From NCBI RefSeq assembly GCF_030216305.1, contig NZ_JASOKT010000001.1:62001-126000 (forward strand): a stretch of 64,000 bases of DNA, written 5' to 3'. Each line of letters opens with the position of its first letter. Position 1 is the stretch's first letter. Source of the stretch: Actinotignum timonense (lineage in GTDB: Bacteria; Actinomycetota; Actinomycetes; Actinomycetales; Actinomycetaceae). The position numbers were made by a program, and so were the translations under genes. A model generated the notes under the pieces. That model made no database searches, was not told the origin of the DNA, and was given only the letters and a program-made list of their open reading frames with translations. Below, piece by piece: positions 38,511 through 46,738 of this stretch.

Positions 38511-39237
38511 TTACCCGGCAGTGAAGTCCTGGCGGCGGCGGCCGGTGTACTGGATTGCGATGCGGTCCTCCGGGCGGGCATCAACCAGGTAAATAACTGC
38601 CAGGAATAGCCATTCCAGGGGTTTCATGGCGATCCAGACGACGTCCGCCGCGAGGCGGGTGCGGATGAGCCGCGAGAGTGGGAAGCCATAACGGTTATAG
38701 AAGCTTCGGATTGCCCGATGCGCTCTCGGGGTCTTTTCTTCCAGGACCTGTTCAAATGCATTCGCGATAAGAAGCTGGCGGTTCACGGTAATGCGATGCC
38801 CGCCGCGCACCCCGTCCCGGATCGGTTTGACTATCGCCGGGTGACCGCCGGCTGCCACGGTGCATAAATAGTGCTCGTCGTAGTAGGTATTGGGCTACTT
38901 TTCGACCGCTGCTTACATGGAAACTGAGCGCCAGGAAGATAGTCCAGACATCATGCGCAGCCTCCAGAACCGGCAGCAACTTCCCCCGTATTGCGATGAT
39001 CAGCGCGATGACCTGGTAACACGTGAGGATAATCGGGTAGGTGGTGACCCAGGGGAAAATAGCGAGGACGATCAATGAAAAAATGAATTCCTCTGGGCTA
39101 GATGAATATCGTGAACTGGTGAACACAGCGTGGATAACACGTAAAATGAACCAGGCGTAGACAATCACATAGGCAAGAAAAATCTGCGTGAGGTAGGGGT
39201 GCCGGATCACGAAACTTCGTTTGCGCGCCTCAGGCAT
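38511..39237 (-). pseudogene. DUF6688-family membrane protein remnant
   Basis: Two reading frames hold parts of one protein. The first, from ATG 39237 behind a GAGGAGG site, encodes a membrane N-terminus (HPYLTQIFLAYVIVYAWF, LIVLAIFPWVTTYPIIL, then AAHDVWTIFLALSFHV). The second encodes the conserved DUF6688 C-terminus: YYDEHYLCTVAAGGHPAIVKP, GGHRITVNRQLLIANAFEQ and DRIAIQYTG, ending at 38511. Around 38890 the frames part, with in-frame TAG and TAA codons in front of YYDEHYL, and a middle segment seems to be missing. The function of the family is unknown. This is probably a deletion plus frameshift; a sequencing error alone would not explain the gap. Confidence 0.75.
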
Positions 39238-39295
39238 GTGGATCCTCCTCAGCAGTTTTCGCTCGCCTTCGGTGGCGCAAGCGTCACCCCAGATT

Positions 39296-39616
39296 CTAGA
39301 TCGCGAGCAGGCCGATATAGGTGAGGGTGCCGGCGGCCAGGGAAACGAGCATGCGGCGCCCGGAAAGTTCGTGGGCCAGAATCGTGACCGCGCTGGCCAC
39401 GCCCACGCGCAGCACGGATTCCGCAGATATTGGAAGCACTTCGTTGCGAACCATCGCCAGCGCCAAAATGACCAGTACCCCCACCGGGAGCCAGGCCGAT
39501 AATGCTCGCACCAAACGCGAGCGGCGCAGCGGATGCAAAATAAGGAACGGCACCCCGCGCAGGCACAGCATGAGGGCCAGAGAACCCAGCAGCACAGCAA
39601 GGAGATAGCCGGTCAT
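39296..39616 (-). CDS. azlD: branched-chain amino acid export protein AzlD
   Basis: Small membrane partner of AzlC; AzlCD (BrnFE) pairs export branched-chain amino acids and methionine. The 106-residue product has three to four hydrophobic segments and the family motif LRGVPFLILHPLRRSRLVRAL with the conserved LP following it. It overlaps azlC by four bases (ATGA) and is translated after it. Confidence 0.88.
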   Translation of the reverse strand: MTGYLLAVLLGSLALMLCLRGVPFLILHPLRRSRLVRALSAWLPVGVLVILALAMVRNEVLPISAESVLRVGVASAVTILAHELSGRRMLVSLAAGTLTYIGLLAI

Positions 39617-40353
39617 CGCAGCTCACCTTCCTCGCCTGATGCGCCGCGTGGGGAGGGAGCGGCGTCGTCGTTCTTCTTAAAACGGGTGCGCACCACGAAA
39701 CGCACCACTAAGAACAGCGCAAAAAGACTCATCGCGACCGGCAGCAGGGCGCTCGGCGCGCATAGCTGCGCCAGCAAAAACGCGAGGCCCGCGCCGAGCA
39801 CGCCGGGAATATCGCGGCGCGCGTGGAAAGCGTCCAGGGCGAGGACGACGAAAAGGGCGACGAGCGCGAAATTGACGCCGCGAATCTGGCCGGGGAGGAA
39901 CCCACCAATCGCCACTCCCAGGAGCCCGCCGCCGACCCAGCACGCTTGGAGCACGGCTTGGAGGGAGACCAGCCGGCGTTGGTTCCAGACGCCGGGATGT
40001 GAGGTGGTGATGGCGTAGGTTTCGTCGGTGAGGGAGTAGACGCAATACATGCGGGCGAGCGGGTGGGTGAGTTGCGCGATGGGGTACGAAAACGCGTAAA
40101 AAACGTGACGCACGTTCACGAAAAAGATGGTGAGGAGAATCGTGAGGACGGGTGCGTGCGCACTAATAAGGGCGACGGCGAGCAGCTCGGCCGAACCGGA
40201 ATAAATAAAGAAGGATAGCGCGGGAGCGAGCCACCACGGTTGGCCGTACTGGATAACAAGAAGTCCGAAGGCCATGCCCAGGGGGATCATCCCCAGGCCG
40301 GCGCCCGCGGCCATCTGTGCTCCGAAGCGGACATCTGAGACGTGGGAAGGCAT
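39613..40353 (-). CDS. azlC: branched-chain amino acid exporter AzlC
   Basis: The 246-residue AzlC/BrnF protein is the larger subunit of a branched-chain amino acid exporter. Family features are IPLGMAFGLLVIQYG, FIYSGSAELLAVALI, FFVNVRHVFYAFS, the SLTDETYAI motif and five to six membrane helices. The C-terminus is a charged tail (RTRFKKNDDAAPSPRG). The ATG at 40353 fits the family start; the open frame extends 23 codons upstream without support. No Lrp-type regulator is adjacent. Confidence 0.9.
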   Translation of the reverse strand: MPSHVSDVRFGAQMAAGAGLGMIPLGMAFGLLVIQYGQPWWLAPALSFFIYSGSAELLAVALISAHAPVLTILLTIFFVNVRHVFYAFSYPIAQLTHPLARMYCVYSLTDETYAITTSHPGVWNQRRLVSLQAVLQACWVGGGLLGVAIGGFLPGQIRGVNFALVALFVVLALDAFHARRDIPGVLGAGLAFLLAQLCAPSALLPVAMSLFALFLVVRFVVRTRFKKNDDAAPSPRGASGEEGELR

Positions 40354-40470
40354 GCGCCCTATTGTGGCACCGGCGGGGGAGCGGAGGGTGAAGTTTCCAC
40401 CATGCGGAGCATCGGGTGCCAAGAGAGTTACTATGGTGCACGTCCCATTGTTCTAGGTGAAGGAGCCTCC

Positions 40471-41112
40471 ATGACCGTCGTGAAAATCAATGCTATTTCT
40501 GTTCCGGAAGGTGCTGGCGAGCACTTCGAGGCGCGTTTTGCGGCGCGCGAAGGTGCCGTGGATCAGCGGCCCGGTTTTCTGTCCTTCCGGTTGCTGCGCC
40601 CGCTGAACGAAGGGGAGCGCTACCTGGTGGTCACCGAATGGGAATCCGAAGAGGATTTCACCGCGTGGCGTACCGATCCGGCCGCGCATCCGCGCAAAAT
40701 GGATGCTGCCCGCCAGGCACCCGATAATGCACACTTGGGTGCGCAGCTGCTCGAATTTGAGGTGGTCAATCTTCCTGAAGTCGAGCACGGGCAGACCCCG
40801 CAAGCGGGCTTTGTTTCTATTGTGGCCCTATCTTTCCTCCCCGGAATGGAGAAGGTTATTGAGCAGCGTTTCGCGGCGCGCAAGGCGGCCGTGGATGCGG
40901 CACCCGGATTCTCCTTCTTCGAACTGTGGCGCCCGGTAAACGGGGTGGAGGACTACTACGTGGTGACCGGCTGGGATGCGCAGGATTCTTACGATGCCTG
41001 GGCCGCGGCCCGGGAACGCGCTCCGCATAACACCGCGGATCAGCCTAAGAACCGAGGCCTGGATGTGACCCTGCACGGGTACGCGGTGGTACAGCAGAGC
41101 ATTAAGCAGTAG
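40471..41112 (+). CDS. fused tandem ABM-domain monooxygenase (IsdG/MhuD-like)
   Basis: The 213-residue protein consists of two ABM (antibiotic biosynthesis monooxygenase) domains, residues about 1-100 and 113-205, similar to each other (RFAAREGAVDQRPGFLSF versus RFAARKAAVDAAPGFSFF; YLVVTEWESEEDFTAW versus YYVVTGWDAQDSYDAW). IsdG/MhuD heme-degrading enzymes are dimers of one such domain using Asn7, Trp66 and a histidine. The first half keeps N7, W66 and H73; the second has Val in place of the Asn. Heme degradation is possible but unproven; other ABM roles exist. The ATG has an AAGGAG site. Confidence 0.82.
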   Translation: MTVVKINAISVPEGAGEHFEARFAAREGAVDQRPGFLSFRLLRPLNEGERYLVVTEWESEEDFTAWRTDPAAHPRKMDAARQAPDNAHLGAQLLEFEVVNLPEVEHGQTPQAGFVSIVALSFLPGMEKVIEQRFAARKAAVDAAPGFSFFELWRPVNGVEDYYVVTGWDAQDSYDAWAAARERAPHNTADQPKNRGLDVTLHGYAVVQQSIKQ

Positions 41113-41457
41113 GTGCAGGATACTGGGCTGAGGTGCGGCCTGAGGTGCGGCTGCGGAAACGCGAGTCATCCTTGCGGATCCGTTCGTCACGAATCTGTTA
41201 TGGAATCACGCCGATCTTGCGGCTTGGTTGTGGAAGATTAGCCGATATGTGGAGAGAAATAAAGACAAAGATTATAAGTTATTCTGATTGAGAAGTGAAT
41301 GACATTACATGTCCTGTCGCTTTGATCACTTAAGGGTGGCGTGGCTAGTGTGGTGCCTAGAGAGTGCTGTGCTGCGCCTTCGACGGCTCTGCCACCACGG
41401 CTGACACCACCAGGCCGGCACCCATGGCGCTTTCCGCCAAGTTTTAAGGATCAACTC
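41113..41457 (+). other. intergenic region before the membrane protein
   Basis: This 345-base region has an exact 12-bp tandem repeat (CTGAGGTGCGGC, 41128-41139 and 41140-41151). An AT-rich stretch (about 41190-41330) probably carries the promoter of the next gene. About 120 GC-rich bases follow (41335-41457) with GTGGTG/CACCAC pairings that may form a structured leader. No known riboswitch was recognised. Confidence 0.5.
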
Positions 41458-42687
41458 ATGACAGAACATACAACTACGCCCGGAGGGGCAACTCCCGAGC
41501 GCGATTACCCTGAAGTAACGACGGCGCATACCCGCGCGGATCGCGAACGAGTTACCGCACGTCCGGTAGATGCCCGGACGGCTTCGGCCGGGCAGTACTC
41601 GGCCGAGGATGCGAAGCCGGGATGGCGCTCCACTTTCCTAGGCGCTGATACCCCGGGCCGGGCCACCAATATGTCCTGGGGCTCCGTTTTCGCCGGTGTT
41701 GCCGTTGCTATTGCCACCCTGGTGGTCTTCAGCTTCCTCGGCGCGGCGATCGGCCTGGGCACTTTCGATCCGGCCTCGAGCAATCCCGGTGAAGGTTTCG
41801 GCTTCGGCATGGGGCTGTGGGCGGTGTGCTCCATTGTGATCGCCCTAGGTTTGGGCGGTTACGTGACGGGCGCGCTGGCCGTTAAAGGCGGGCTGCTGCA
41901 CGGCCTGACCACCTGGGCCACCACGATTATTGTGGCCACCGTAGCGGTGTGGCTGGGTATTTCCGCCGCGCTGGGCGCGGTTGGTTCAGCCATCGGCTCG
42001 GTGGGCAACGCCGCGGGTAGCGCGGTAGGTGGGGTGGCGCAGGCCTCCGGGAACGCCGTTTCGGAGGCGGCCAGCGCTATTTCCGATAACCTCGACGTTC
42101 AGTGGGATAGCGTGGAAGCTCAAACGGAGAAGATTCTTGCGGATACAGGTGAGGAAACACTCCAGCCTGATTACCTGCGCGGCCAGGTGGACGGCGCCAC
42201 GGATGATATCAGTGCTGCGGCCAAGGACCTGGTGGTCAATCCGGAAAATTACGAAACGATCCTTTCCGATCTGGGCGATTCACTCCAGCAGCGGGTTGAT
42301 TCCGTGACGAAGGATATTGACCGTGATGCGGTGGCGAAGTCCGTTGCCGCAAATACGGACCTGAATGAGGATGAAGCTCGCAAGGCCGTGGACAACGCGG
42401 TGGAAGCGTACAACCAGGCACAGGTCAAGGCTGAGCAGGCTCTTAATAACGCGGAAAAGACTCTCCAAGATGTGCAGGCTCAGGCCAAGGATCTGGTTGC
42501 GGAAGGCCGCGAGGTTGCTCAGGACGTCACCGATACCGGCTCCACCGTTGCTATCTGGGCTTTCGTGGGTCTGTTGCTCTCCGCGATTCTCACCGCTTTT
42601 GCGGGTGTATGGGGCTCGCGCGCGGTGGTTGGCCGCAATGATGCCGGTGCGGTGCGCCGCGATGCGGATGCTACACGCAGGAAGTAG
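41458..42687 (+). CDS. membrane protein of unknown function with helical middle
   Basis: A 409-residue protein. Residues 1-70 are hydrophilic and cytoplasmic-looking. Three hydrophobic segments follow (about 74-100, 115-141 and 148-175); the WGSVFAG, GAAIGLGTFDP and GFGMGLW motifs resemble a three-helix glycine-rich membrane domain found in many bacteria without assigned function. Residues 175-205 are Gly/Ala/Ser-rich. The long middle (about 205-360) is charged and predicted helical (QAQVKAEQALNNAEKTLQDVQ), and a fourth membrane segment (about 366-390) precedes a basic tail. The ATG at 41458 has AAGGA upstream. A broken TetR gene is convergent. No function is claimed. Confidence 0.75.
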   Translation: MTEHTTTPGGATPERDYPEVTTAHTRADRERVTARPVDARTASAGQYSAEDAKPGWRSTFLGADTPGRATNMSWGSVFAGVAVAIATLVVFSFLGAAIGLGTFDPASSNPGEGFGFGMGLWAVCSIVIALGLGGYVTGALAVKGGLLHGLTTWATTIIVATVAVWLGISAALGAVGSAIGSVGNAAGSAVGGVAQASGNAVSEAASAISDNLDVQWDSVEAQTEKILADTGEETLQPDYLRGQVDGATDDISAAAKDLVVNPENYETILSDLGDSLQQRVDSVTKDIDRDAVAKSVAANTDLNEDEARKAVDNAVEAYNQAQVKAEQALNNAEKTLQDVQAQAKDLVAEGREVAQDVTDTGSTVAIWAFVGLLLSAILTAFAGVWGSRAVVGRNDAGAVRRDADATRRK

Positions 42688-42733
42688 TAGCTCGGTTTTA
42701 TAGCCGGCTAACGGCCGAAGAGAGCTAAGCATG

Positions 42734-42785
42734 GGGCCGGGTCAGGTACCGAAATTCAGGTACGTGGCCCGGCCCGTTATTTTAC
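42734..42785 (+). terminator. terminator of the membrane protein gene
   Basis: A 17-bp stem with two mismatches (42734-42750 with 42759-42775, GGGCCGGG core), loop GAAATTCA, followed by GTTATTTTA. Confidence 0.85.
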
Positions 42786-42823
42786 GGAAAATTAGCTGAG
42801 TTTCCTGATGAAAGCAAACTAAG

Positions 42824-42852
42824 GGGCGGGTACCGTTTCTCGGTACCCGCCC
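42824..42852 (-). terminator. terminator of the TetR gene
   Basis: A 12-bp perfect stem GGGCGGGTACCG/CGGTACCCGCCC with loop TTTCT. On the minus strand it is followed by CTTAGTTTGCTTTC, which suits termination of the TetR gene. Confidence 0.7.
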
Positions 42853-42925
42853 GTGTACAGATTGGGTTGGTGCGCGGAAGCTGCGTCGTCGTTCCGGCAT
42901 CGCGCTACCGCGCAGAAAGCCGCGC

Positions 42926-43544
42926 CTAGCGCTCCCGGTCCTCCAGATATCGAAGCAGCACTGCTTCGTATCCGTCCAGCGCGCCCTCGGGATCCTCCGC
43001 CGCCTTCTCAAGGAAGGGGATCAGATCCGGCCCGGTTTTCTCCATGACGTTCAGACGGTCCGGATTCATGTAACGGAAAGCCTTTTCCATAATATGGCGG
43101 AGAATCGTCTGCCCGATTGCCACATAAGCGAAAGCCACCGACTTCTGATGCGAGAAACCGCCATCTTCGAGTGCCCGGGAGAGCCCCTGGAGCTGTCGCG
43201 CGAAATGCACCGTCAGCTTCGGGTTGCATAGGAGCACCTCGCCTAGCCCGTTGTAATCATCCAGGGTGCGCCGCAGATTCGCATCTGCCTGCTCGATGGC
43301 ATCGTGCCAATCAGTGCCCGCGTGCACAATTGGTGTTTCATCGGCAGCGCGCCGAATGACTGCCTCAACGATATCCTGACGGCCATCGTAAAGGCGGTAC
43401 ACCGCGGGGGGTCGCAACGCCGATCTTGCCTGCAATATCACTCATAGTGAAGGTAAAGACGCCAACCTCCTTCGCTGCCCGAATAACATCGTCAGCGTTG
43501 AAGCGTTGCTTCCTACCCACTCTTCTTCTATATGTTCGTTCCAC
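42926..43544 (-). pseudogene. TetR-family regulator, frameshifted in a G6/C6 tract
   Basis: The N-terminal frame starts at GTG 43544 (or GTG 43520) and reads RKQRFNADDVIRAAKEVGVF, then MSDIAGKIGVATP, a TetR helix-turn-helix. The second frame resumes with AVYRLYDGRQDIVEAVI and carries the ligand-binding domain to 42926. The switch falls exactly on six consecutive G (43406-43411; C6 in the coding sense); five would restore GVATPAVYRLYDGR. The lesion may be a real mutation, reversible slippage, or a sequencing error. Upstream, TACACT lies 11 bases before the GTG. The target is unknown; the convergent membrane protein is a neighbour. Confidence 0.85.
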
Positions 43545-43620
43545 GGTTTCAGTTTAGTGTAAAAATAAGTCCGGTGTCGCCCGAAACACAGGTTTTTTCT
43601 TAATAAAAGCCGCAGAAAGT

Positions 43621-43664
43621 AAAAATGAGGCTCAGCACCGGCGCCTTTGCCGGTCCCGAGCCTC
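43621..43664 (-). terminator. intrinsic terminator of ppc
   Basis: GAGGCTC/GAGCCTC outer stem (43627-43633 and 43658-43664) with an inner ACCGGC/GCCGGT stem; on the minus strand it is followed by ATTTTTAC. Confidence 0.9.
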
Positions 43665-43711
43665 GTCCGCGCGGTGAGATCGCCGCACGCTTCATACGGT
43701 TTCCATAACGT

Positions 43712-46540
43712 TTATCCCGTATTCTTCATTCCAGCGGAAATGCCGTTAATCGTGGTAAGCAGGGCGCGCTGCTCATCGGCCGATTGCGCCTTGCCGGAAA
43801 GCCCATCGGCGCTGCCCGCATCCGCTCGCACCCGCGCCAGCAGCGCCACCTGGAGGTAATGAATCGGTTTGAGATATTGGTCACGAATACGCAAGGTCCG
43901 CTGCAAAACCGGCTGGGTATCCAGAAGATCATCCTCGGCCAGCAATGCCTCAAGCTCGCGTACCGTCAGTTCGTATTCTTCGCGAATCTCCGCGTAGATA
44001 TGGTGGAGCCGCTCGGGCACCAGGGTGCGCACATAATGCCCGGCAATATCCATATCTGTTTTCGCCAGGGTCATTTCAATATTGGACATCGTGGTGCGGA
44101 AGAACTGCCAGCTGCGCACCATTTTCTTGAGGTCCTCCCCGTACCCGGCTTGGCGCGCGGCCCGCAGCCCGGAACCGGCACCGAACCAGCCGGGTACAAT
44201 CTGGCGGGACTGGGTCCAGCCGAAGACCCAGGGAATAGCCCGCAGGCCATCCAGACCCTTCTCGGAGGTGGTGCGCTTGGAGGGGCGCGAACCGATATTG
44301 AGATCACCGAGCAATTCCACCGGGGTGGAGGTCACGAAATATTCGGGCAGATCCGGATCATCGGCAAGCACGCGATAGCGCTGGTAGGCCGCCCCGCTGA
44401 GGAAGTCCATGACTTCGTCGTAGCGGCTGAGCGACACATTGCTATTACGCGGTTCGCGATGCAGGGCGGAAGCTTCCATGACCGCGGCCAGGGTGAGGGA
44501 GAGGTTCTCCCGGGCCAGGGCCGGCAGCGTGTACTTATCGGAAATAACCTCGCCCTGTTCGGTGAACTTAATTTCGCCGTCCAAAACGCCGTACGGCTGG
44601 GACAAAATCGCATCGTAGGTGGGCCCGCCCCCGCGCCCCACCGAACCGCCACGGCCGTGGAAGAGCCGCAGGGTCACGCCGTGCCGAGCGGCGACGTCGC
44701 GCAGCTGGCGCTGCGCCTGGTGGATTTCCCACTGGGACGTCACCACACCCGCATCCTTATTGGAATCCGAGTAGCCGAGCATAACTTCCTGGCGGTTACC
44801 CCGCAGCCGCACAATTTCCCGATAGGAAGGATCGGAGAGCAGGGTATCGAGGATCTCCCCGGCCCGGCGCAGCTCCGGCACTTCTTCCAGCAGCGGCGCA
44901 AATCCCAGATCGGCGCGCTTCTCCGAGCTTTCCAGATCAATAATCCCAGCTTCACGGGCCAGCAGCGCCACGGAGAGGATGTCGTCAGGGCCGTGGGTCA
45001 TGGACACCAGATACGTGGTAATGGCATCGGTCCCGTAAATCTTATGGGCCTGGCGAATCGCCCGGAATACCTCGAAAGTCTTTTGCGAACTCTCCGTCAG
45101 CGGCGAATCATCGGTGTTGATCAGTGCGGGTGCCAGCGGGCGCGCGGAGGCCAGTTCCCGCCCCAGCAGCGCGGTGCGTTCTTCGCGGCTCAGCGTGGCG
45201 TAATCCGCCTCCAGACCCCCGAAGCGATTGAATAATTCGCTGAGCAGCTCAAAATGCTTCTCGGAGTGCTCGCGCACATCCAAAATGACCAGCCCCAGGC
45301 CCATCCCGTGAATAATCTGCTGGGCGGTGGCGAGCAGCCCGTCGGCCACCCGTTCCGCGCCGTGGCGGCGCAGGGCATCGCGCAGCAACTGGAATTCTTC
45401 TTGAATTTCCGTTCCGGTGGCGTAGTCATGGCCGGGAATATGCTCCGCACCCGTGGTGATGCGGGCCTTCGTATTATTGAGTTTGGAGCGAATGGCACCC
45501 AGCTTGAGCCGGTAGGGTTCTTCCGCGTAAAGGGCCCGCGAATCTTCATCCACGAGGTCCGGGAAGCGGAAGTCCTCTTCTAGGGAGGCCAGCAGTGCGG
45601 CGTCGTCGCCCGAAAGACGCGAGGAAATCGACAAGCTGAGCATCGCGCGGTTGACGAACCACACGGCAATATCGATAGCGGTGCTGGACTGGAGCCGCAA
45701 CACATCGGCCGTGACCTCCGCGGTGACGTACGGGTTGCCGTCGCGATCCCCACCGATCCAGGAACCGAAACGGATCGGGACGGCGTCTTCGGGCAGGTGG
45801 GCGCCGTAACGTTCCAATTCGTCGCGGAAATCTGTGATGACATCGGGAAGGGTATCCGTGTAGAGGCTGCGCAGGTACCACATCACATTGCGGGCCTCAT
45901 CCAGGGGAGTGGGCTGCACGCGGCGCAATTCGTCGGTGAGCCAGATGCTCTCCATCACCGAGGCGAGTTCGCGATCCTGGCGGGCGCGTTCCTCGCTGCC
46001 TTCTTCCGTTTCCGTCTCCACAATTTCGGAGACGCGGCGCAACTTGGTAAGCACGGCGCGCCGCTGCGCTTCGGTGGGGTGAGCGGTAAAAACAAGGCGA
46101 ATATCCAGCGAATCGACGGTTTTTTGCAGGCCCTCCAGCCCGACCGCGTCATAAATACGCGCAATCGCGCGCGGAACCCAGGATTCAGCCGGATCCTTAT
46201 CGCCAATAACCTTGATACGGAACGTTTGTTCCGCCGCGTTGGCGAGCAGGAAGTATTCCGCGAACGCACGCGTGAGAATGATAGCGGTATCCGTGGACAT
46301 ATTATCCAAGGAGCGCTGCACTTCTGAGGCGGCCGTCTCCGAATCGAGATCACGCGCCGCCGCCCGGACTTTCTCAATGAGATCGAGGGTTTCTTCCCCG
46401 TGCTGCTGGGCAATTTCCTGACCGAGCATCGTGCTCAGGCGCCGCACAACCGCGCGCAGCGGCGCATCGAAATCTTCGGGGGAGCGGGCCGTGGTGCGGT
46501 CAACGGAGTCGTGGAGCTGAATATCTTGGTCGTGGCTCAC
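43712..46540 (-). CDS. ppc: phosphoenolpyruvate carboxylase
   Basis: Carboxylates phosphoenolpyruvate to oxaloacetate, the main anaplerotic reaction. The 942-residue product has the catalytic H154 in FTAHPTEAQRR, the GSWIGGDRDGNP segment, the EVMLGYSDSNKDAG and FHGRGGSVGRGGGP loops, and the C-terminal MKNTG. The length is normal. The GTG start is preceded by GGAGAGG about a dozen bases upstream, a long spacing. It is convergent with the TetR remnant and divergent from the deoxyribose regulator. Confidence 0.97.
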   Translation of the reverse strand: MSHDQDIQLHDSVDRTTARSPEDFDAPLRAVVRRLSTMLGQEIAQQHGEETLDLIEKVRAAARDLDSETAASEVQRSLDNMSTDTAIILTRAFAEYFLLANAAEQTFRIKVIGDKDPAESWVPRAIARIYDAVGLEGLQKTVDSLDIRLVFTAHPTEAQRRAVLTKLRRVSEIVETETEEGSEERARQDRELASVMESIWLTDELRRVQPTPLDEARNVMWYLRSLYTDTLPDVITDFRDELERYGAHLPEDAVPIRFGSWIGGDRDGNPYVTAEVTADVLRLQSSTAIDIAVWFVNRAMLSLSISSRLSGDDAALLASLEEDFRFPDLVDEDSRALYAEEPYRLKLGAIRSKLNNTKARITTGAEHIPGHDYATGTEIQEEFQLLRDALRRHGAERVADGLLATAQQIIHGMGLGLVILDVREHSEKHFELLSELFNRFGGLEADYATLSREERTALLGRELASARPLAPALINTDDSPLTESSQKTFEVFRAIRQAHKIYGTDAITTYLVSMTHGPDDILSVALLAREAGIIDLESSEKRADLGFAPLLEEVPELRRAGEILDTLLSDPSYREIVRLRGNRQEVMLGYSDSNKDAGVVTSQWEIHQAQRQLRDVAARHGVTLRLFHGRGGSVGRGGGPTYDAILSQPYGVLDGEIKFTEQGEVISDKYTLPALARENLSLTLAAVMEASALHREPRNSNVSLSRYDEVMDFLSGAAYQRYRVLADDPDLPEYFVTSTPVELLGDLNIGSRPSKRTTSEKGLDGLRAIPWVFGWTQSRQIVPGWFGAGSGLRAARQAGYGEDLKKMVRSWQFFRTTMSNIEMTLAKTDMDIAGHYVRTLVPERLHHIYAEIREEYELTVRELEALLAEDDLLDTQPVLQRTLRIRDQYLKPIHYLQVALLARVRADAGSADGLSGKAQSADEQRALLTTINGISAGMKNTG

Positions 46541-46725
46541 TAGATCTACTCGCCTCTCCTTGGGGATCTCACCGTTGCGGTATCGGCCGGTGCACAGCTG
46601 TGGCGCGTGCTGATGCCGATGCCGCTTTCCATCCTAACGCTAAGGCCGCGCCCGGGTGTAATCACAGGTCCCGGGTGGAACGACGCCGCAGCACCTGCGT
46701 TGTTACGTGCGCGCGGAGGCTCGCT

Positions 46726-46731
46726 TACACT
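46726..46731 (+). promoter_or_regulatory. candidate -10 box of the deoR gene
   Basis: TACACT with seven bases to the ATG at 46739. The geometry fits a leaderless transcript; a second ATG lies three bases upstream at 46736. Confidence 0.35.
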
Positions 46732-46738
46732 TGCGATG

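Noticed and set aside
38337..38609. 90-codon plus-strand frame between kdgK and the DUF6688 remnant
   Set aside because: No ribosome-binding site, no recognisable protein, and overlap with the conserved C-terminus of the remnant on the other strand.
41335..41457. ydaO-type or SAM riboswitch before the membrane protein
   Set aside because: GC-rich pairing exists, but no conserved core element of these classes was recognised.
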